Shown: one piece after another, positions 54,626 to 64,000 of the stretch
Layout: each line of letters opens with the position of its first letter
Numbering within the stretch: the first letter of the stretch is position 1
NCBI GenBank assembly: GCA_020740775.1
Contig: JAHEWK010000004.1
Coordinates: 1,550,001 to 1,614,000, forward strand
DNA: 64,000 nt
Reading direction: 5' to 3'
Origin: Ilyonectria destructans
Taxonomy: Eukaryota; Ascomycota; Sordariomycetes; Hypocreales; Nectriaceae
Notes under the pieces: model-generated
Database searches by the model: none
What the model was told of the DNA's origin: nothing
Seen by the model: the letters and a program-made list of their open reading frames with translations, nothing else
Program-made: the position numbers and the translations under genes

Positions 54626-56095
54626 ATGGACAGGATCCCCAAGTTCCGTCGCAAACCCAAGAATCCCACCATCGAGACCGCCGTCGAGCGTTCCAGCACC
54701 GACACCGTCGATAGCATCGCCAGCGCCGAGATTCAAGCTGCGAACACCCAACAGAAGCAACTGCAGCCCCAGAAGTCCGCGACTAAGCTGTCTAAGAAAT
54801 CAGCTTTCCGGAATTTCCGACTACGTGCCTCGGCCAAACGGGCTCGCGAGAGCTCTCCTTCGGAACTGCCCTCTAGTCCCCCTCCTGCCATCGTCAGCCA
54901 AGACGGCATCAAGAGCCGGCCTGTCACAGCGGATGGCAATGTGATCAAGAATGGGAAGGGCGCGGCGCTTCAGATTCCTGCCTTCTTTGACTCGTACATG
55001 CACGGTACATCATCCCTCCCATGCGCCGCCTGGATCCGTGCTAACCATCACCCAGATATCGACTTCAAATTTCAGGAACTGACCTGGGCCGAACGCGATC
55101 GACTCCTCGAGGGCACCAAACACGAGTCAGAGGAGGGTTTCAAGTGGGGGACATTCAAGCAACTCGATGTGCCAGAGAAGGGTCAGATGGACCGGTACTT
55201 CAACATCCAACCTTGGAATCACAACCGTGTCCGACTCCAGGTTCCCGCAAACGAGCTCGATTATGTCAACGCCTCTGAAATCACTCTCGAGTCACCTTCC
55301 GACCCCGACAAACTACCGGTCCGCTACATCGCCATGCAGGGTCCTACGCCACCCTCGTTTAGCTATGTCTGGCGCATGATCGCCGAGCAGCTATCCTCCC
55401 CCGCCGTCATTGTCCAGCTCACCACCATGTCCGAGGGTGGCACCGTCAAGTGCGATCAGTACTTCCCAGACAGTGAAGAGGATCCCACCTGGGTCATCAA
55501 CGAACAGAACGCATGGGGTGACGGCTGGAAAGCTCAGCTCACACTCGACTCTTTAGATGAGCTCTGCGACGGATCCATCGAGAAGCGCAAGCTGTTGCTG
55601 CAGGTGGAAGGGGAGGAGGAAGCCCGTGTTGTCTGGCACTTCCTCTACCGGAGGTGGCCCGACTTTGGCGTGCCCGAGCTCGAGGATCTCGATGGCTTCT
55701 TTGAGCTCATGCGGCTCTCCCTTGAGCACAGCGCGCCTTCCAACCCACGCATCATCCACTGCAGCGCCGGAGTTGGTCGTACTGGTACTTTCATCACTCT
55801 GGATCACCTCGTACGCGAGCTTGAATCTGGCGCTTTCGAGGCCTATGATACGCCAACTCAGGGGACCGATCTCATCTACGAAACCGTTAGCATCCTCCGA
55901 GAACAACGTATGAGCATGGTCCAGTCAAAACCTCAGTATCACTTCCTCTACCAGGTCATGTGCAAGCTATGGCAGGATAAGTATGGCATTGACGAGGAGG
56001 GCGGCGAACCCGCGGCTAAGAGGCTTGAAGTAGGAGACCCGTTCCTTGACGCAGGTCCTGGGCCTGACGCCTACGAGGTGGGCATCGCGAGGTAA
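54626..56095 (+). CDS. Classical protein tyrosine phosphatase
   Basis: Two exons (54626..55004, 55056..56095) give 472 aa. The enzyme removes phosphate from tyrosine residues; fungal members (Ptp1/Pyp-like) act on MAP kinases and other signalling proteins in the cytosol. The N-terminal 125 residues are basic and Ser/Pro-rich. The catalytic domain follows: MDRYFNIQPWNHNRVRLQ, LDYVNASEITLESP, RYIAMQGPTPPSFSYVWRMI, CDQYFPDSEEDPT, the WPDFGVPE acid loop, and the P-loop HCSAGVGRTGTF with nucleophile C362. QSKPQYHFLYQVM is the Q-loop. The 51-bp intron has GT-AG ends and a GCTAAC branch site but is a multiple of three without stops, so retention would insert 17 residues after SYMH; removal gives SYMHDIDFKFQEL. 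The start is the first ATG after a CT-rich leader. Confidence 0.93.
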   Translation: MDRIPKFRRKPKNPTIETAVERSSTDTVDSIASAEIQAANTQQKQLQPQKSATKLSKKSAFRNFRLRASAKRARESSPSELPSSPPPAIVSQDGIKSRPVTADGNVIKNGKGAALQIPAFFDSYMHGTSSLPCAAWIRANHHPDIDFKFQELTWAERDRLLEGTKHESEEGFKWGTFKQLDVPEKGQMDRYFNIQPWNHNRVRLQVPANELDYVNASEITLESPSDPDKLPVRYIAMQGPTPPSFSYVWRMIAEQLSSPAVIVQLTTMSEGGTVKCDQYFPDSEEDPTWVINEQNAWGDGWKAQLTLDSLDELCDGSIEKRKLLLQVEGEEEARVVWHFLYRRWPDFGVPELEDLDGFFELMRLSLEHSAPSNPRIIHCSAGVGRTGTFITLDHLVRELESGAFEAYDTPTQGTDLIYETVSILREQRMSMVQSKPQYHFLYQVMCKLWQDKYGIDEEGGEPAAKRLEVGDPFLDAGPGPDAYEVGIAR

Positions 56096-56857
56096 AGGCA
56101 TGGACTAAGTGGCAAGAGATTCTTGATTAGGCGTTTATGGACAAACATTTTGTGGTTTTGGGGGGGTGGGGGGTCTTCTTGGGGACGTTTTGTTATACCT
56201 GGTTGCAGTCATCATTATGGTTTTGGTTCCCCTTTCTGATTTTTGTATTCTTGTTTATATCCAACTCTTGCCGCACAACGGCAGAGTATTTTTCCGGCGA
56301 GCTGATAGAGGGCCGCTTCTGCGAAGACGGCCAGTTGTAGGAGTACAGGGATGGTCCGGAGAGTGCGCAGAAAGAGCGTATGTGAGCATGGTCATGAGCA
56401 TGGGACACGGGCAACACGAAAAGATGCCCCGGTGGGCGAACAAGCATAGACTGGCATTGGCCCAAGGCAATGGCAATGGGAATAAAGACATGAACCTCTC
56501 GAGAGGCGTACCTTTTTTGCAGCATATCACGACAATAGAACTCGTAACGAATATTGTTAAGTCTATTATGTTTTGTCGATGTGATCAATGCGTTCTAAAA
56601 ACCTCGCTTTTCCTCCCATGCCTAGCCAACCCACCTATTTATTATCCTGCTTTGACAAGCACACTGTTAGGTGCTTGGGACTTTTTTTTTTCCTTTCTGG
56701 TTTTCTGATTCTTTGATGGATATCATCCTCCTCATTATACACATTCAGATACAAACTTTGGGTCGTGATATAAACGCCCTGAATAGCACAACAAATTCTT
56801 CCCCCATTATTACCACAGCCATCCCCTAGATCTAGCCGCGGAAGCAAGCGCAGCAGC
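56096..56857. other. Convergent intergenic region, T-rich
   Basis: Holds the 3' ends of the PTP and mucin genes. Poly-G and poly-T runs (56159-56172, 56680-56693) are present. A 180-codon plus-strand frame here has no family character. Confidence 0.45.
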
Positions 56858-59659
56858 TCACGCGCTAATCACAACTGTAACTCGCTCCTTCTCGGTCACC
56901 GTCACCGTCTCATGATCCTTCTCAGTCACGGTGACAGTCAAATACACGGAGACGGTAGGCATACCATCGACAACCTGCGTCGTAGTGCTCAGGTCGTCTC
57001 CGGCCGCCGCTTCCGTCGCCGCAGCCTCTTTGGCAACGCTGGTGGTCTTGATGATGGGGACGAGGTTGACAGTCGAGGCCCTGGTGATTGTGGGCTCCGC
57101 GTCTGCCTCCGAGGTGACGGTGGAATCCGACTCACCCGGTACTTTGATGGACTTGGTGAGGGTGTTACCAGAAGGGAAAGCGGCGGTAGTAGGCACCTCG
57201 GCCACGGGGGCGGAAGTGGTAGCAATAGGAACCTCGCTGGTGACCACCGTTGTATCCTGGTTGACGGGAACTGTGGATTCAGGGCCAGAATACACAGAGG
57301 TCGTCTCGGTGGGTTGCTCGTTGATGGGCTGCTCACTCGAGGGCTCCGAGGTCGTAGTCGGCGCCACGACCTCCTGGGCAGAGGAAGTAGACTCCTCTGC
57401 GACAGGCTGTGAAGTGGGTTCTGCCGCCCCATCATCAACCGTGACAATTTCCGTGACCGTTACGACGGGGACGTTGTTCTGCTCCTCGGCAGTCGACGTA
57501 GCAGCTGGTTGTTCAACCACCGAGGTAGAAACCGGCGCCTCGGCTACCGAGGTGGAAGCGGGTTCCTCGACTGCAGAACTCTGGCCACTACCGGTCTCGC
57601 CCAGAATCTTCTCGGCCGTGTCCACATCCTCACAGCCAAGTCGAACACCCCTGTTGGTAGTCATGGGGAGCGCATAGCACTGCCTGTTGTCGCCGCAGGC
57701 TGAAAGGGTGTAAGTCCCGGCGTCGCTGCACTGCGCGAACTTCCCATCAATACACGCGGCCTGTCCAGATGAGCATGCAGACGCGGGCGTCAAATTGGAG
57801 TACACTTTGTTCAGCTTCTTAGCCTGGACGAGGTTGCTAGCGTAACGCTCAGCGTCCACAGTGGTAGTTCCAGTGGGCATTGGGGTCGCATCCGGAACTG
57901 CCGTGTCCGGAGTGCCCGTGGCGACGACTTCCGGGACAGTGGTCAAGGCCGCTGAGGTGGTGGAGGGAGCCGCAACGACCTCGGAGGTTGAGACAGGCTC
58001 GGAGGATGAGGCCTCAGCTTCGGTTGAGCTAGCAGCGCCTGTCTCAGACGGATCCGCCACAGAAACGGTCAGAGTCGTCTCGGGAACAGCTGCAGATGTC
58101 TCGGGGAGACCCTCTACAACGGAAGAAACGACACTGGACTTGGGGGTCTCAACAACAGAGGTCGTCACAGGCAGGGACACGTCAACGGCGGAAGTGGTTG
58201 GCACCACAGCAGTCGAAGGCTCCTGGACAACGGTCGTCTGTTCACTATGAGTCGTGGTGGGCTTGAGATCACCGAGATTGACGCTTGACAGCAGACTAGC
58301 GGTCGTCGAGAATTGCACACCCTCGTCTGGCACCGTCGAGGTGTCAGGGGGCGCAGTGGAGGTAGTCTCGCCTGGAGCGCTCGGAGTGTCGTGATAAATG
58401 GTCGACACGGGGGCGGGAGTATCGGTCGACGAGGCCGGCACTGTCTCAAAGGTAGTTGCGGGAGTGTTGACGTAGGATGAAGCTGGAGCGGTGCCTGTCA
58501 ATTCGCCAGGGGTCGAAGCAGTGGCGTGCGGTGCGGACGATGCGCTGGGTGTGTTGACCGGTGCAGAGTAAGTAGACACGGATGTCGACAACCCAGGTGT
58601 CTCAATCGGGGTGCTCGACAGCTCGGTTGCAGGGTCCTTGGGGACAATCGAGGTCGTGAGAATAGACTGGGTGGTCTCCTCCGCGGCGCTCGTCGTCCTA
58701 GGTGTGCCCACAGCGGAGGTTGGTGTCTCAACAAGCTCCGCGGAGGTGGTCTCAGTGCTCGGCTGCTTGGGAACAATCGAGGTCGTGAGAATAGACTGGG
58801 TGGTCTCTTCCGCGGCGCTCGTCGTCGGAGGTGTTTCCACGGCAGAAGTCGTTGTCTCAACGAGCTCCACGGAGGTAGTCTCAGTACTTGGCTGCTTGGG
58901 AACAATAGAGGTGGTGAGGATAGACTCGGAAGTCTCCACAGCCAGACTTGTTGCCTCAGACGTCTCCTCCACTGCAGTTGTGGTCCCGGGAGTCTGCTCC
59001 ACCGCAGTCGTTGTCTCAGTGGTATCCTCCACAGCGCCGGTCGTATCACTTGGTTGTTGAGGAACAATCGAAGTTGTAATTGTCGGCGTCACGGCCAGGT
59101 TCGTCGACGCAATCGCATCAGCTGTGGAGGTGGGAGGTTGCTCCGTCGTCTCCTCCACGACACTTGAGACCGAAGTAGTTACCACGGGGGTCTGGTAATC
59201 AGCCGTACTGGTCTTCTTAATGGGGACAAGGTCCACGGTCGACGTATCCGCAGACGAGTCGCCCACACTGGAACTTTCCGGTATCAACGATTCGGGGAAC
59301 ACGATGCTTGAGGTCAACGTCTGGAAGATAGGTCGCGGCGTCGTCTCGGAACCGCCAGAGTCGTTTTCGGAACTATAACACCTCCGTCAGTATTGGGTCA
59401 GTTCATCCTTGGGGAGGGGCTCATACCTATCGGCCGCAGCGGTCGCCTCGACGGAAAAAACGTTGTCGCTATTGGCAGGGGTGCCAACTTCTCTCGGGTA
59501 TCTATTGTTGTTGTTGTCAGTTATTGGTGTGAGACGGTGGGCAGAGACATGGCGCTCAACATACATCCTGTCAGTCCACCTTAAAGGACCAGCCTGGGCG
59601 AACTGAGCAGTCAAAAGAATGTGTAGCACGACGGCTGTCCTCCTCCTATCGAAAAGCAT
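56858..59659 (-). CDS. Secreted Ser/Thr-rich mucin-like protein with a chitin-binding (CBM19-like) module
   Basis: Two exons (59659..59427, 59372..56858, intron 59426..59373) encode 915 aa. The N-terminus has a signal peptide (MLFDRRRTAVVLHILLTAQF then AQA). Most of the protein is Thr, Ser, Val, Pro and Glu, expected to be heavily O-glycosylated and extended. Residues about 320-190 of the Ser/Thr region contain 43-residue tandem repeats (ILTTSIVPKQPSTETTS). A single Cys-rich module lies at about 600-665: CSSGQAACIDGKFAQC, then SACGDNRQCYAL and GVRLGCEDVDTAEKIL, whose six-cysteine spacing resembles CBM19 chitin-binding domains in fungal wall proteins. The C-terminus ends VTVTEKERVTVVISA with no GPI signal. 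It is likely secreted or wall-associated; the exact role is unknown. Confidence 0.82.
58640..59090. repeat. 129-bp coding tandem repeat in the mucin gene
   Basis: The word ACAAT[C/A]GAGGT recurs at 58644, 58773 and 58902, exactly 129 bases apart (43 codons), with a more divergent copy at 59064. The first two copies are nearly identical over about 100 bases. Confidence 0.9.
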
Positions 59660-61451
59660 TTTGAAATCTTTTGAACGGTCGAAGTGAAAGACTTGTAAAG
59701 GAAAGGTTTATATAATGTCGAAAATATCGAATTCGTGAAGTGAACTTTCTATTGTTTGATATGTTGGGTTCGGGTTGGGACGTGTGGTAAACGGTGTTGA
59801 TGACGATGATGTTCTGAAGTATTTGTCGGGCAGAGTTGTCGATTAGATGGATGGGATAAATGGCAAACGGGCGTGACTTGCGTCCGCGTCGCTTCGAGTC
59901 AATCGGAGTTTGCGGCACTGAAGCAATGGATGATTGTTCCGAACGAACAACAGCTGTGACAGAGAGAAAGAGCACACAGAGATGACAAAGGAATGAGGAA
60001 CAGTCAAGACGCCAAGGAGAGTAAGGGGAACACGATCAAAGAAAGATTGTGAAAGGACAGATGAGAGAGCTGAAACCAGAGAGCCAAGGAAAACTGGAAA
60101 ATGGAAAATGGAAAATGGAGAGAGTGGGAGAAGAATACAGAGAGACAGAGAGACAGAGAGAGAATTATGGGGAGCGTCGTCAAAGTGGAAGATGGTGTAG
60201 TATTGTATGGCCCCCCGTCGTCGGACCTGGCATCCTGTCCCACCGCAACTCCAGGCCAGCAGCACCAGCGCAAAGTCGTCTCATCAAGCCTAGCCATCTT
60301 GGCCATCTTGGCCTGCCCGTCGCCTCACGTCGCACCGTCTCGCTGCCATTCGGGAGTGGTCCTCGCAGGGCCAGAACCCACCGGACTCCAGTCGGCAGTC
60401 TCACGACGCGCCCACTGCCAAACCGCCCCGGTCCCAGGTCGTGCCAGGACGCCCCATCTCGAGCCTCAAACGCGCCACAGGCTCTGCAGGGCGGCGGAAT
60501 CCAATGAGCGCGCGGCGAGAGCGGCCCAGTGCCAACTGGCGTCGTCTGGATCGGGTCTGCGGGGAGCGAAAACGACTGGGTTGCAAGCCGCAAGCCGCAA
60601 GCGCGCTGATGTTCAAACAGGGCCAGGGTTGTCGTTGTTTCCTGAGGCCCTGGACTGCATCCGCGCGTCTCGCTATTATTGGCACACTCGACAGGCCGTT
60701 TCGGCAGCGGCCCGCCAGTAGTCCCGCGGTGGCCAATCATGTCAGCTCCACTAGACCCGCCTGCGGCATCCTGGCAGGCCCTTGCAGTGGCGGGCGCCTC
60801 TGGGGGATACGTACCATCCAATAGATGCAACTTCCAACAAAGATTGCTTTATTAACGACTCTGCAATAAGACGTTCCGCTTGGGTCTTTGTTTCCTTTCG
60901 CGGCTCCAGTCGACCCATTGTCGTTCGGTCACGACCAGGTCGGGATACATGGCCGTATTAGTCTTCTTAGCCTTCTTAGCCTTCTTAGTCTTCTTAGTCT
61001 TATTCGTCTTATTCGTCTGTATCCCCTTTGTTCCATCTTGTTGGTCGCTTCGACCCTTGCATGGCCCTCGATCTGACCTGTTCGATGCATATTCGTACGC
61101 ATTGCACACTAATTACACCATTGCCCACCCTTGGTTCCTTGTCCCTGAAAATAAGCAATACTCAACCGGAGCATCCCCCTAGTCTCCCCAATCCCTTCCT
61201 TGCATGACCTCTTACCCGACTTGGCAACTAGAGTCTCCATTCAGAACCACAGCCCTGGGTCTCCCTTCATCTAGATAGCCGCCCGATGGCCCTTTTTCCA
61301 TCGACCTGACCCAATCTCGCCCACAGGAGAGGCCTAGCATCATGTAAGTCCCTGGGTAATAATTCGCCGTCGCTAGCTTTCTGGTCGAAGTTGATCGAGA
61401 CACCGCTGTGGCTGACACGTCAAACCATGGTCTCTGCCCTATATTCTAGTT
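59660..61451. promoter_or_regulatory. 1.8-kb region upstream of the mucin gene
   Basis: Holds the mucin promoter on the left. The part at 60190-60830 is GC-rich and open on both strands (frames of over 200 codons each way), but these show no domain and look like a composition effect. A 9-bp repeat occupies 60958-61018. Confidence 0.45.
60958..61018. repeat. 9-bp tandem repeat (TTAGYCTTC)n grading into (TTATTCGTC)n
   Basis: About five copies of TTAG[TC]CTTC followed by two of TTATTCGTC, 60 bases in all. Confidence 0.85.
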
Positions 61452-62390
61452 TCATTGCACCAGAGAACCTTCTTTGACATGCGCCGCTGCACCCAGGGCG
61501 ACAAGCCTCGCTGCTGCCTCCGGATGCCCTCGCTTCGTCAACGTGGTAACCATTGAATGGCGATACCCCGGAGCCAATCCACTGGGCACGACGCAGTTGA
61601 TATCGGCGCCAGCGTCTACCAGTGTTTTCAGCGCCAAGTGGCCATTCTCGTGCAGACATGCCCAGATCAGGGGCGGATATCCAACCCCGTCACGCACGTC
61701 CGGTTCCGAATCTCCAAGAGCCGCTGTGCAGTGAAGCGCCGTCGTGCCGCAAACCTCGCCGTTGCCAATCCATAAGATTTTCACAGAAGCGCCTAGAAGC
61801 AGGAGCATCTCCGATATGCGAGTTTGCTTGAATAAGATGGCGATAATGAGAGGCGTAAACCCGACCAGTAGGCGGGGCTCGAAACTGGCACGATCTCCAA
61901 AAATATGTATACCAGCGGTATTCGTCTAGTTTGGACAGGCCGTCGGAGAAACAAAGTGACTGCGCATTGATGTCGGCCCCGTAGCTCAGCATAAATTGCA
62001 TCGCGTCAATCGCCCCGGCCCTAGCAGCCCCATGAAGAGGCGTCCAGAACCAGGACGACCGCCGTCTCGTTGCATTATCCAAGGCACCCCTATGATAGGC
62101 CTCCTTGGCTCTCCAGTACCAGGAAGTATTAAAGCCATGGTCCTCTGGCTAGAAGAAAAGGGACAGCCGTCGCAGCGTTGCCACATGGTTTCCTCGAGCT
62201 GCCCAGGATGCGACATGGTAATCATTCTTCAAAATTGCCGCTGGAAAAGTAGAGGTTCCGCAATGTTGTAGACGCGATGGCACGTCAAGGCAGTTGCAAC
62301 TATGTCCCGGCTCGTTGCGCAGGAGGATATCACCAGAGTCAAAACCTCCGTCGGCAGCTCAATAAGGGACGGTACAGCTTGTTGCATCAT
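61452..62390 (-). pseudogene. Probable decayed F-box / ankyrin-repeat gene
   Basis: On the minus strand an ATG at 62390 opens an F-box-like segment (LIELPTEVLTLVISS, TALTCHRVYNIAEPLLF) that hits TGA at 62228-62230. The continuing ankyrin-type sequence (DYHVASWAARGNHVATLRRL) is in another frame and meets TAG near 62150. The frame resumes through TPLHGAARAGAIDAMQFMLS plus YGADINAQS, then must shift again near 61915 to reach GFTPLIIAILFKQTRISEML, TALHCTAALGDSEP, PPLIWACLHENGHLALKTLV and the end at 61452. Two frame changes and a stop suggest decay. A pyrimidine-rich CTTTTCTTCTAG and CTTTTCCAG near the breaks could instead be acceptors of unusually short introns (28-66 bp), so a functional multi-exon gene is not excluded. 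F-box/ankyrin proteins are a large, fast-evolving fungal family. Confidence 0.6.
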
Positions 62391-62903
62391 CGCGGAAGCC
62401 GATCACGGTTGTACGATGTGATGGAGAAAGTTGCAATATGATAGCCGCGCAGTACGGTGAGTGAATGTGAGATTTGACAAGGATAATCTTGGCTGTAACG
62501 CAGCCCTGTTATTTCGATGCCTAACTAGCCTCTTCACCTATGGTCCGGGGTTGTTGAAGTCAGCCCTCTATGACCCCCACAACCGTCTTCACAAGATCAT
62601 ACATGTTTTTTTTCCTTATCCATTTTCGTATTCATGTTCATCGATTCTTGACATCTGAGTTTCCCTTTGGCCATGTTGTACATCTAGATTCTACAGGGTA
62701 TCATCACTTGGCCTGGTGTGGGCCGTCATCCCCACTCCATCTATCCATCCACATCCAATACTCGTACACGTTCTGTATCCAATCCATGCATCCTAACCCT
62801 AGCGGCATCCAACAAGGAATAAAAACAAGCCGCCTCATTCATATCCCATAAACGCCGTTCCATGCTCTAGCTTTTCCCGATATTGCTGATTCCGTCTGTG
62901 TTG
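62391..62903. other. Intergenic region
   Basis: About 510 bases, T-rich near 62600, between the end of the right-edge gene and the start of the ankyrin relic. No feature is recognised. Confidence 0.4.
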
Positions 62904-64000
62904 TTACGTCCCTGGCTCTTCGTCTATCTTGGTTGTGTCCATATTTAGCCGCCGTTGACGCTGCTGCTGACGAACCCACTTGAGCACCTCGCTCAAGTCA
63001 TTGTTCGCTTCGTCCTCTAGCCGGCCATCAAGATAGCTCTGGACCAGGTCGTCGTCTGGCCAGGTCCAGCCGACCAGGCTTGCATTCAGCGCTTCCAGCA
63101 CCGAGTCCACCGTCGCTTGCTCCAGCATTGGCTCCGCAAAGGCTCGGAACGCACAAAGAGTGTCAAGCATGTCCGCCTCATGAGGCACCTCGTCCAGGGC
63201 CTCGAGCTCGTCAGTCAGCTGCCCTTGTCCCCATTCATGCATCAGCCATTGGATCACTCTGGCCATCTCCTTAAACTCTCCTGCAAATGCCAAGGACAGT
63301 ATGTAGTCGTGAACTATTGGCGCCGAGACAGGGTCTCGCCGCAATAGCATTGCGTCAAGCTGTGACACATCGTTGGTTCCCAGCAGTCCCTGTCTCTTCT
63401 TTTCCTCGGCAACCAACTCGTCAAAGAGCTCCTGCAGGCGCGTGGCCGCTAATCTAGCCAAAGTCAAGGGCGAATCAACTCCACTGTTGCCCAATGTCGG
63501 CGGCTCGCATGCCTGGTCGGGTTCCTGCGTGGCTTGCACCTCCCTGGCATCCGGGTCGTAGAGGAGGCCGAGTGGGTTCGGTACTGCACTGTCATCCAAT
63601 TTCAGATGTGCCGAGAGCTTGACAACCTCCCGCCGCAGAATGCTCTTCAGGCACCGAGCGAACTGGTGGAAGAGCGATAAGGGGAACCCTTGAGACTCCT
63701 GTATGCGCTGAAGCAGGCGCATGGCCAACTGCAACTGCTCTCCGACACTAATTCCCAACGAGAGATGGTGCTGTCCCAGGTTCTTCAGGATGGGTTCCCA
63801 CAAGTACGGTGCCCAAAGCTGCGGCACGCGCTCAAGACGAACCTCGATCAACCGCATGGCCCGTAACAATTTCCGTCTTGGTTGTCGGGTATCTCTAGCG
63901 CAGACATTGATATACGCAGAAAATATATCGAGCGGTATCTCTCCCAGGGACTCGGGATCCGGGCTGTTGGACAGTAAGCTTGACCACTGGTGTTGTGGCA
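62904..64000 (-). CDS. C-terminal part of an uncharacterised helical protein (partial, leaves right edge)
   Basis: An open frame runs on the minus strand from the right edge to TAA at 62904-62906, about 365 residues. It is rich in Leu, Glu, Arg and Gln and looks all-helical: PLDIFSAYINVCARDT, RLIEVRLERVPQLW, LQLAMRLLQRIQESQGFPLS, ARLAATRLQELFDELVAEEK, PIVHDYILSLAFAGEFKEMA and RVIQWLMHEWGQG. These resemble pentatricopeptide-type helical pairs of fungal organelle RNA proteins, but motif fit is loose and I cannot name the family. A basic, Gln/Arg-rich coiled tail (KWVRQQQRQRR) ends the protein. The N-terminal part is outside the window. Confidence 0.6.
   Translation of the reverse strand, partial: PQHQWSSLLSNSPDPESLGEIPLDIFSAYINVCARDTRQPRRKLLRAMRLIEVRLERVPQLWAPYLWEPILKNLGQHHLSLGISVGEQLQLAMRLLQRIQESQGFPLSLFHQFARCLKSILRREVVKLSAHLKLDDSAVPNPLGLLYDPDAREVQATQEPDQACEPPTLGNSGVDSPLTLARLAATRLQELFDELVAEEKKRQGLLGTNDVSQLDAMLLRRDPVSAPIVHDYILSLAFAGEFKEMARVIQWLMHEWGQGQLTDELEALDEVPHEADMLDTLCAFRAFAEPMLEQATVDSVLEALNASLVGWTWPDDDLVQSYLDGRLEDEANNDLSEVLKWVRQQQRQRRLNMDTTKIDEEPGT

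Noticed and set aside
56912..59167. Long plus-strand frames (up to 248 codons) across the mucin gene
   Set aside because: They mirror the repetitive Thr/Ser codons of the minus-strand gene; signal peptide, splice site and Cys module support the minus strand.

Overview
The window is nuclear DNA from a filamentous ascomycete, most likely Sordariomycetes and possibly Hypocreales. This rests on compact genes with 45-130 bp GT-AG introns, CTAAC/CTGAC-like branch sites, GC-rich third codon positions, and fungal families such as a Zn2Cys6 regulator, a Bck1-type MAPKKK, Fig1, steryl-beta-glucosidase and GH47 mannosidase. I see no rRNA, convincing tRNA, CRISPR array, intact transposon or biosynthetic cluster.

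Layout. 0-8.7 kb: a gene tail, a possible small tail-anchored gene (-), AP-1 beta adaptin (+), Bol2/Fra2 (-), NIF3 (+), Vps51 (-) and Rmi1 (+). 8.7-13.1 kb: the exosome cofactor Ski3 (-). 13.1-19.4 kb: an AT-richer stretch holding one 12-exon MFS sugar transporter (-) and about 2.4 kb without a clear gene. 19.5-25.8 kb: a four-TM MARVEL-like protein (+), a Zn2Cys6 regulator (-) and a GH5 steryl-beta-glucosidase (+). 27.2-33 kb: the cell-wall-integrity MAPKKK (Bck1/Mck1 type) behind a long ATG-free leader. 35-38 kb: a GH47 alpha-1,2-mannosidase. 39.6-40.6 kb: Fig1 (-). 42.9-50.2 kb: Tip20/RINT-1 (+), a Ymc1-like mitochondrial carrier (-) and Cog3 (-). 50.7-56.1 kb: the RCC1-like mitochondrial protein Fmp25 (+) and a protein tyrosine phosphatase (+). 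56.9-59.7 kb: a secreted Ser/Thr-rich mucin with a chitin-binding-like module (-). 61.4-62.4 kb: a probable decayed F-box/ankyrin gene (-). The right edge cuts an uncharacterised helical protein (-).

Functional themes. Membrane traffic is well represented: AP-1 beta, GARP Vps51, Dsl1-complex Tip20 and COG Cog3, with GH47 working in the same ER/Golgi route. Cell wall and surface functions include Bck1, Fig1, the mucin and the MARVEL protein. Mitochondrial and iron functions include NIF3, Bol2, the Ymc1-like carrier and Fmp25. Rmi1 and Ski3 serve genome and RNA maintenance.

I did not find a convincing undescribed system. The most interesting signals are: a strongly ATG-depleted MAPKKK leader ending in a uORF that overlaps the start codon; a 24-nt microexon in the transporter; in-phase or alternative-start isoform possibilities in PTP and NIF3; tandem-repeat protein tails in Vps51 and the mucin; large acidic inserts in the GH47 enzyme; and a cluster of AGCGCGG motifs upstream of the carrier. 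Exon boundaries were placed by eye from splice signals and protein continuity.
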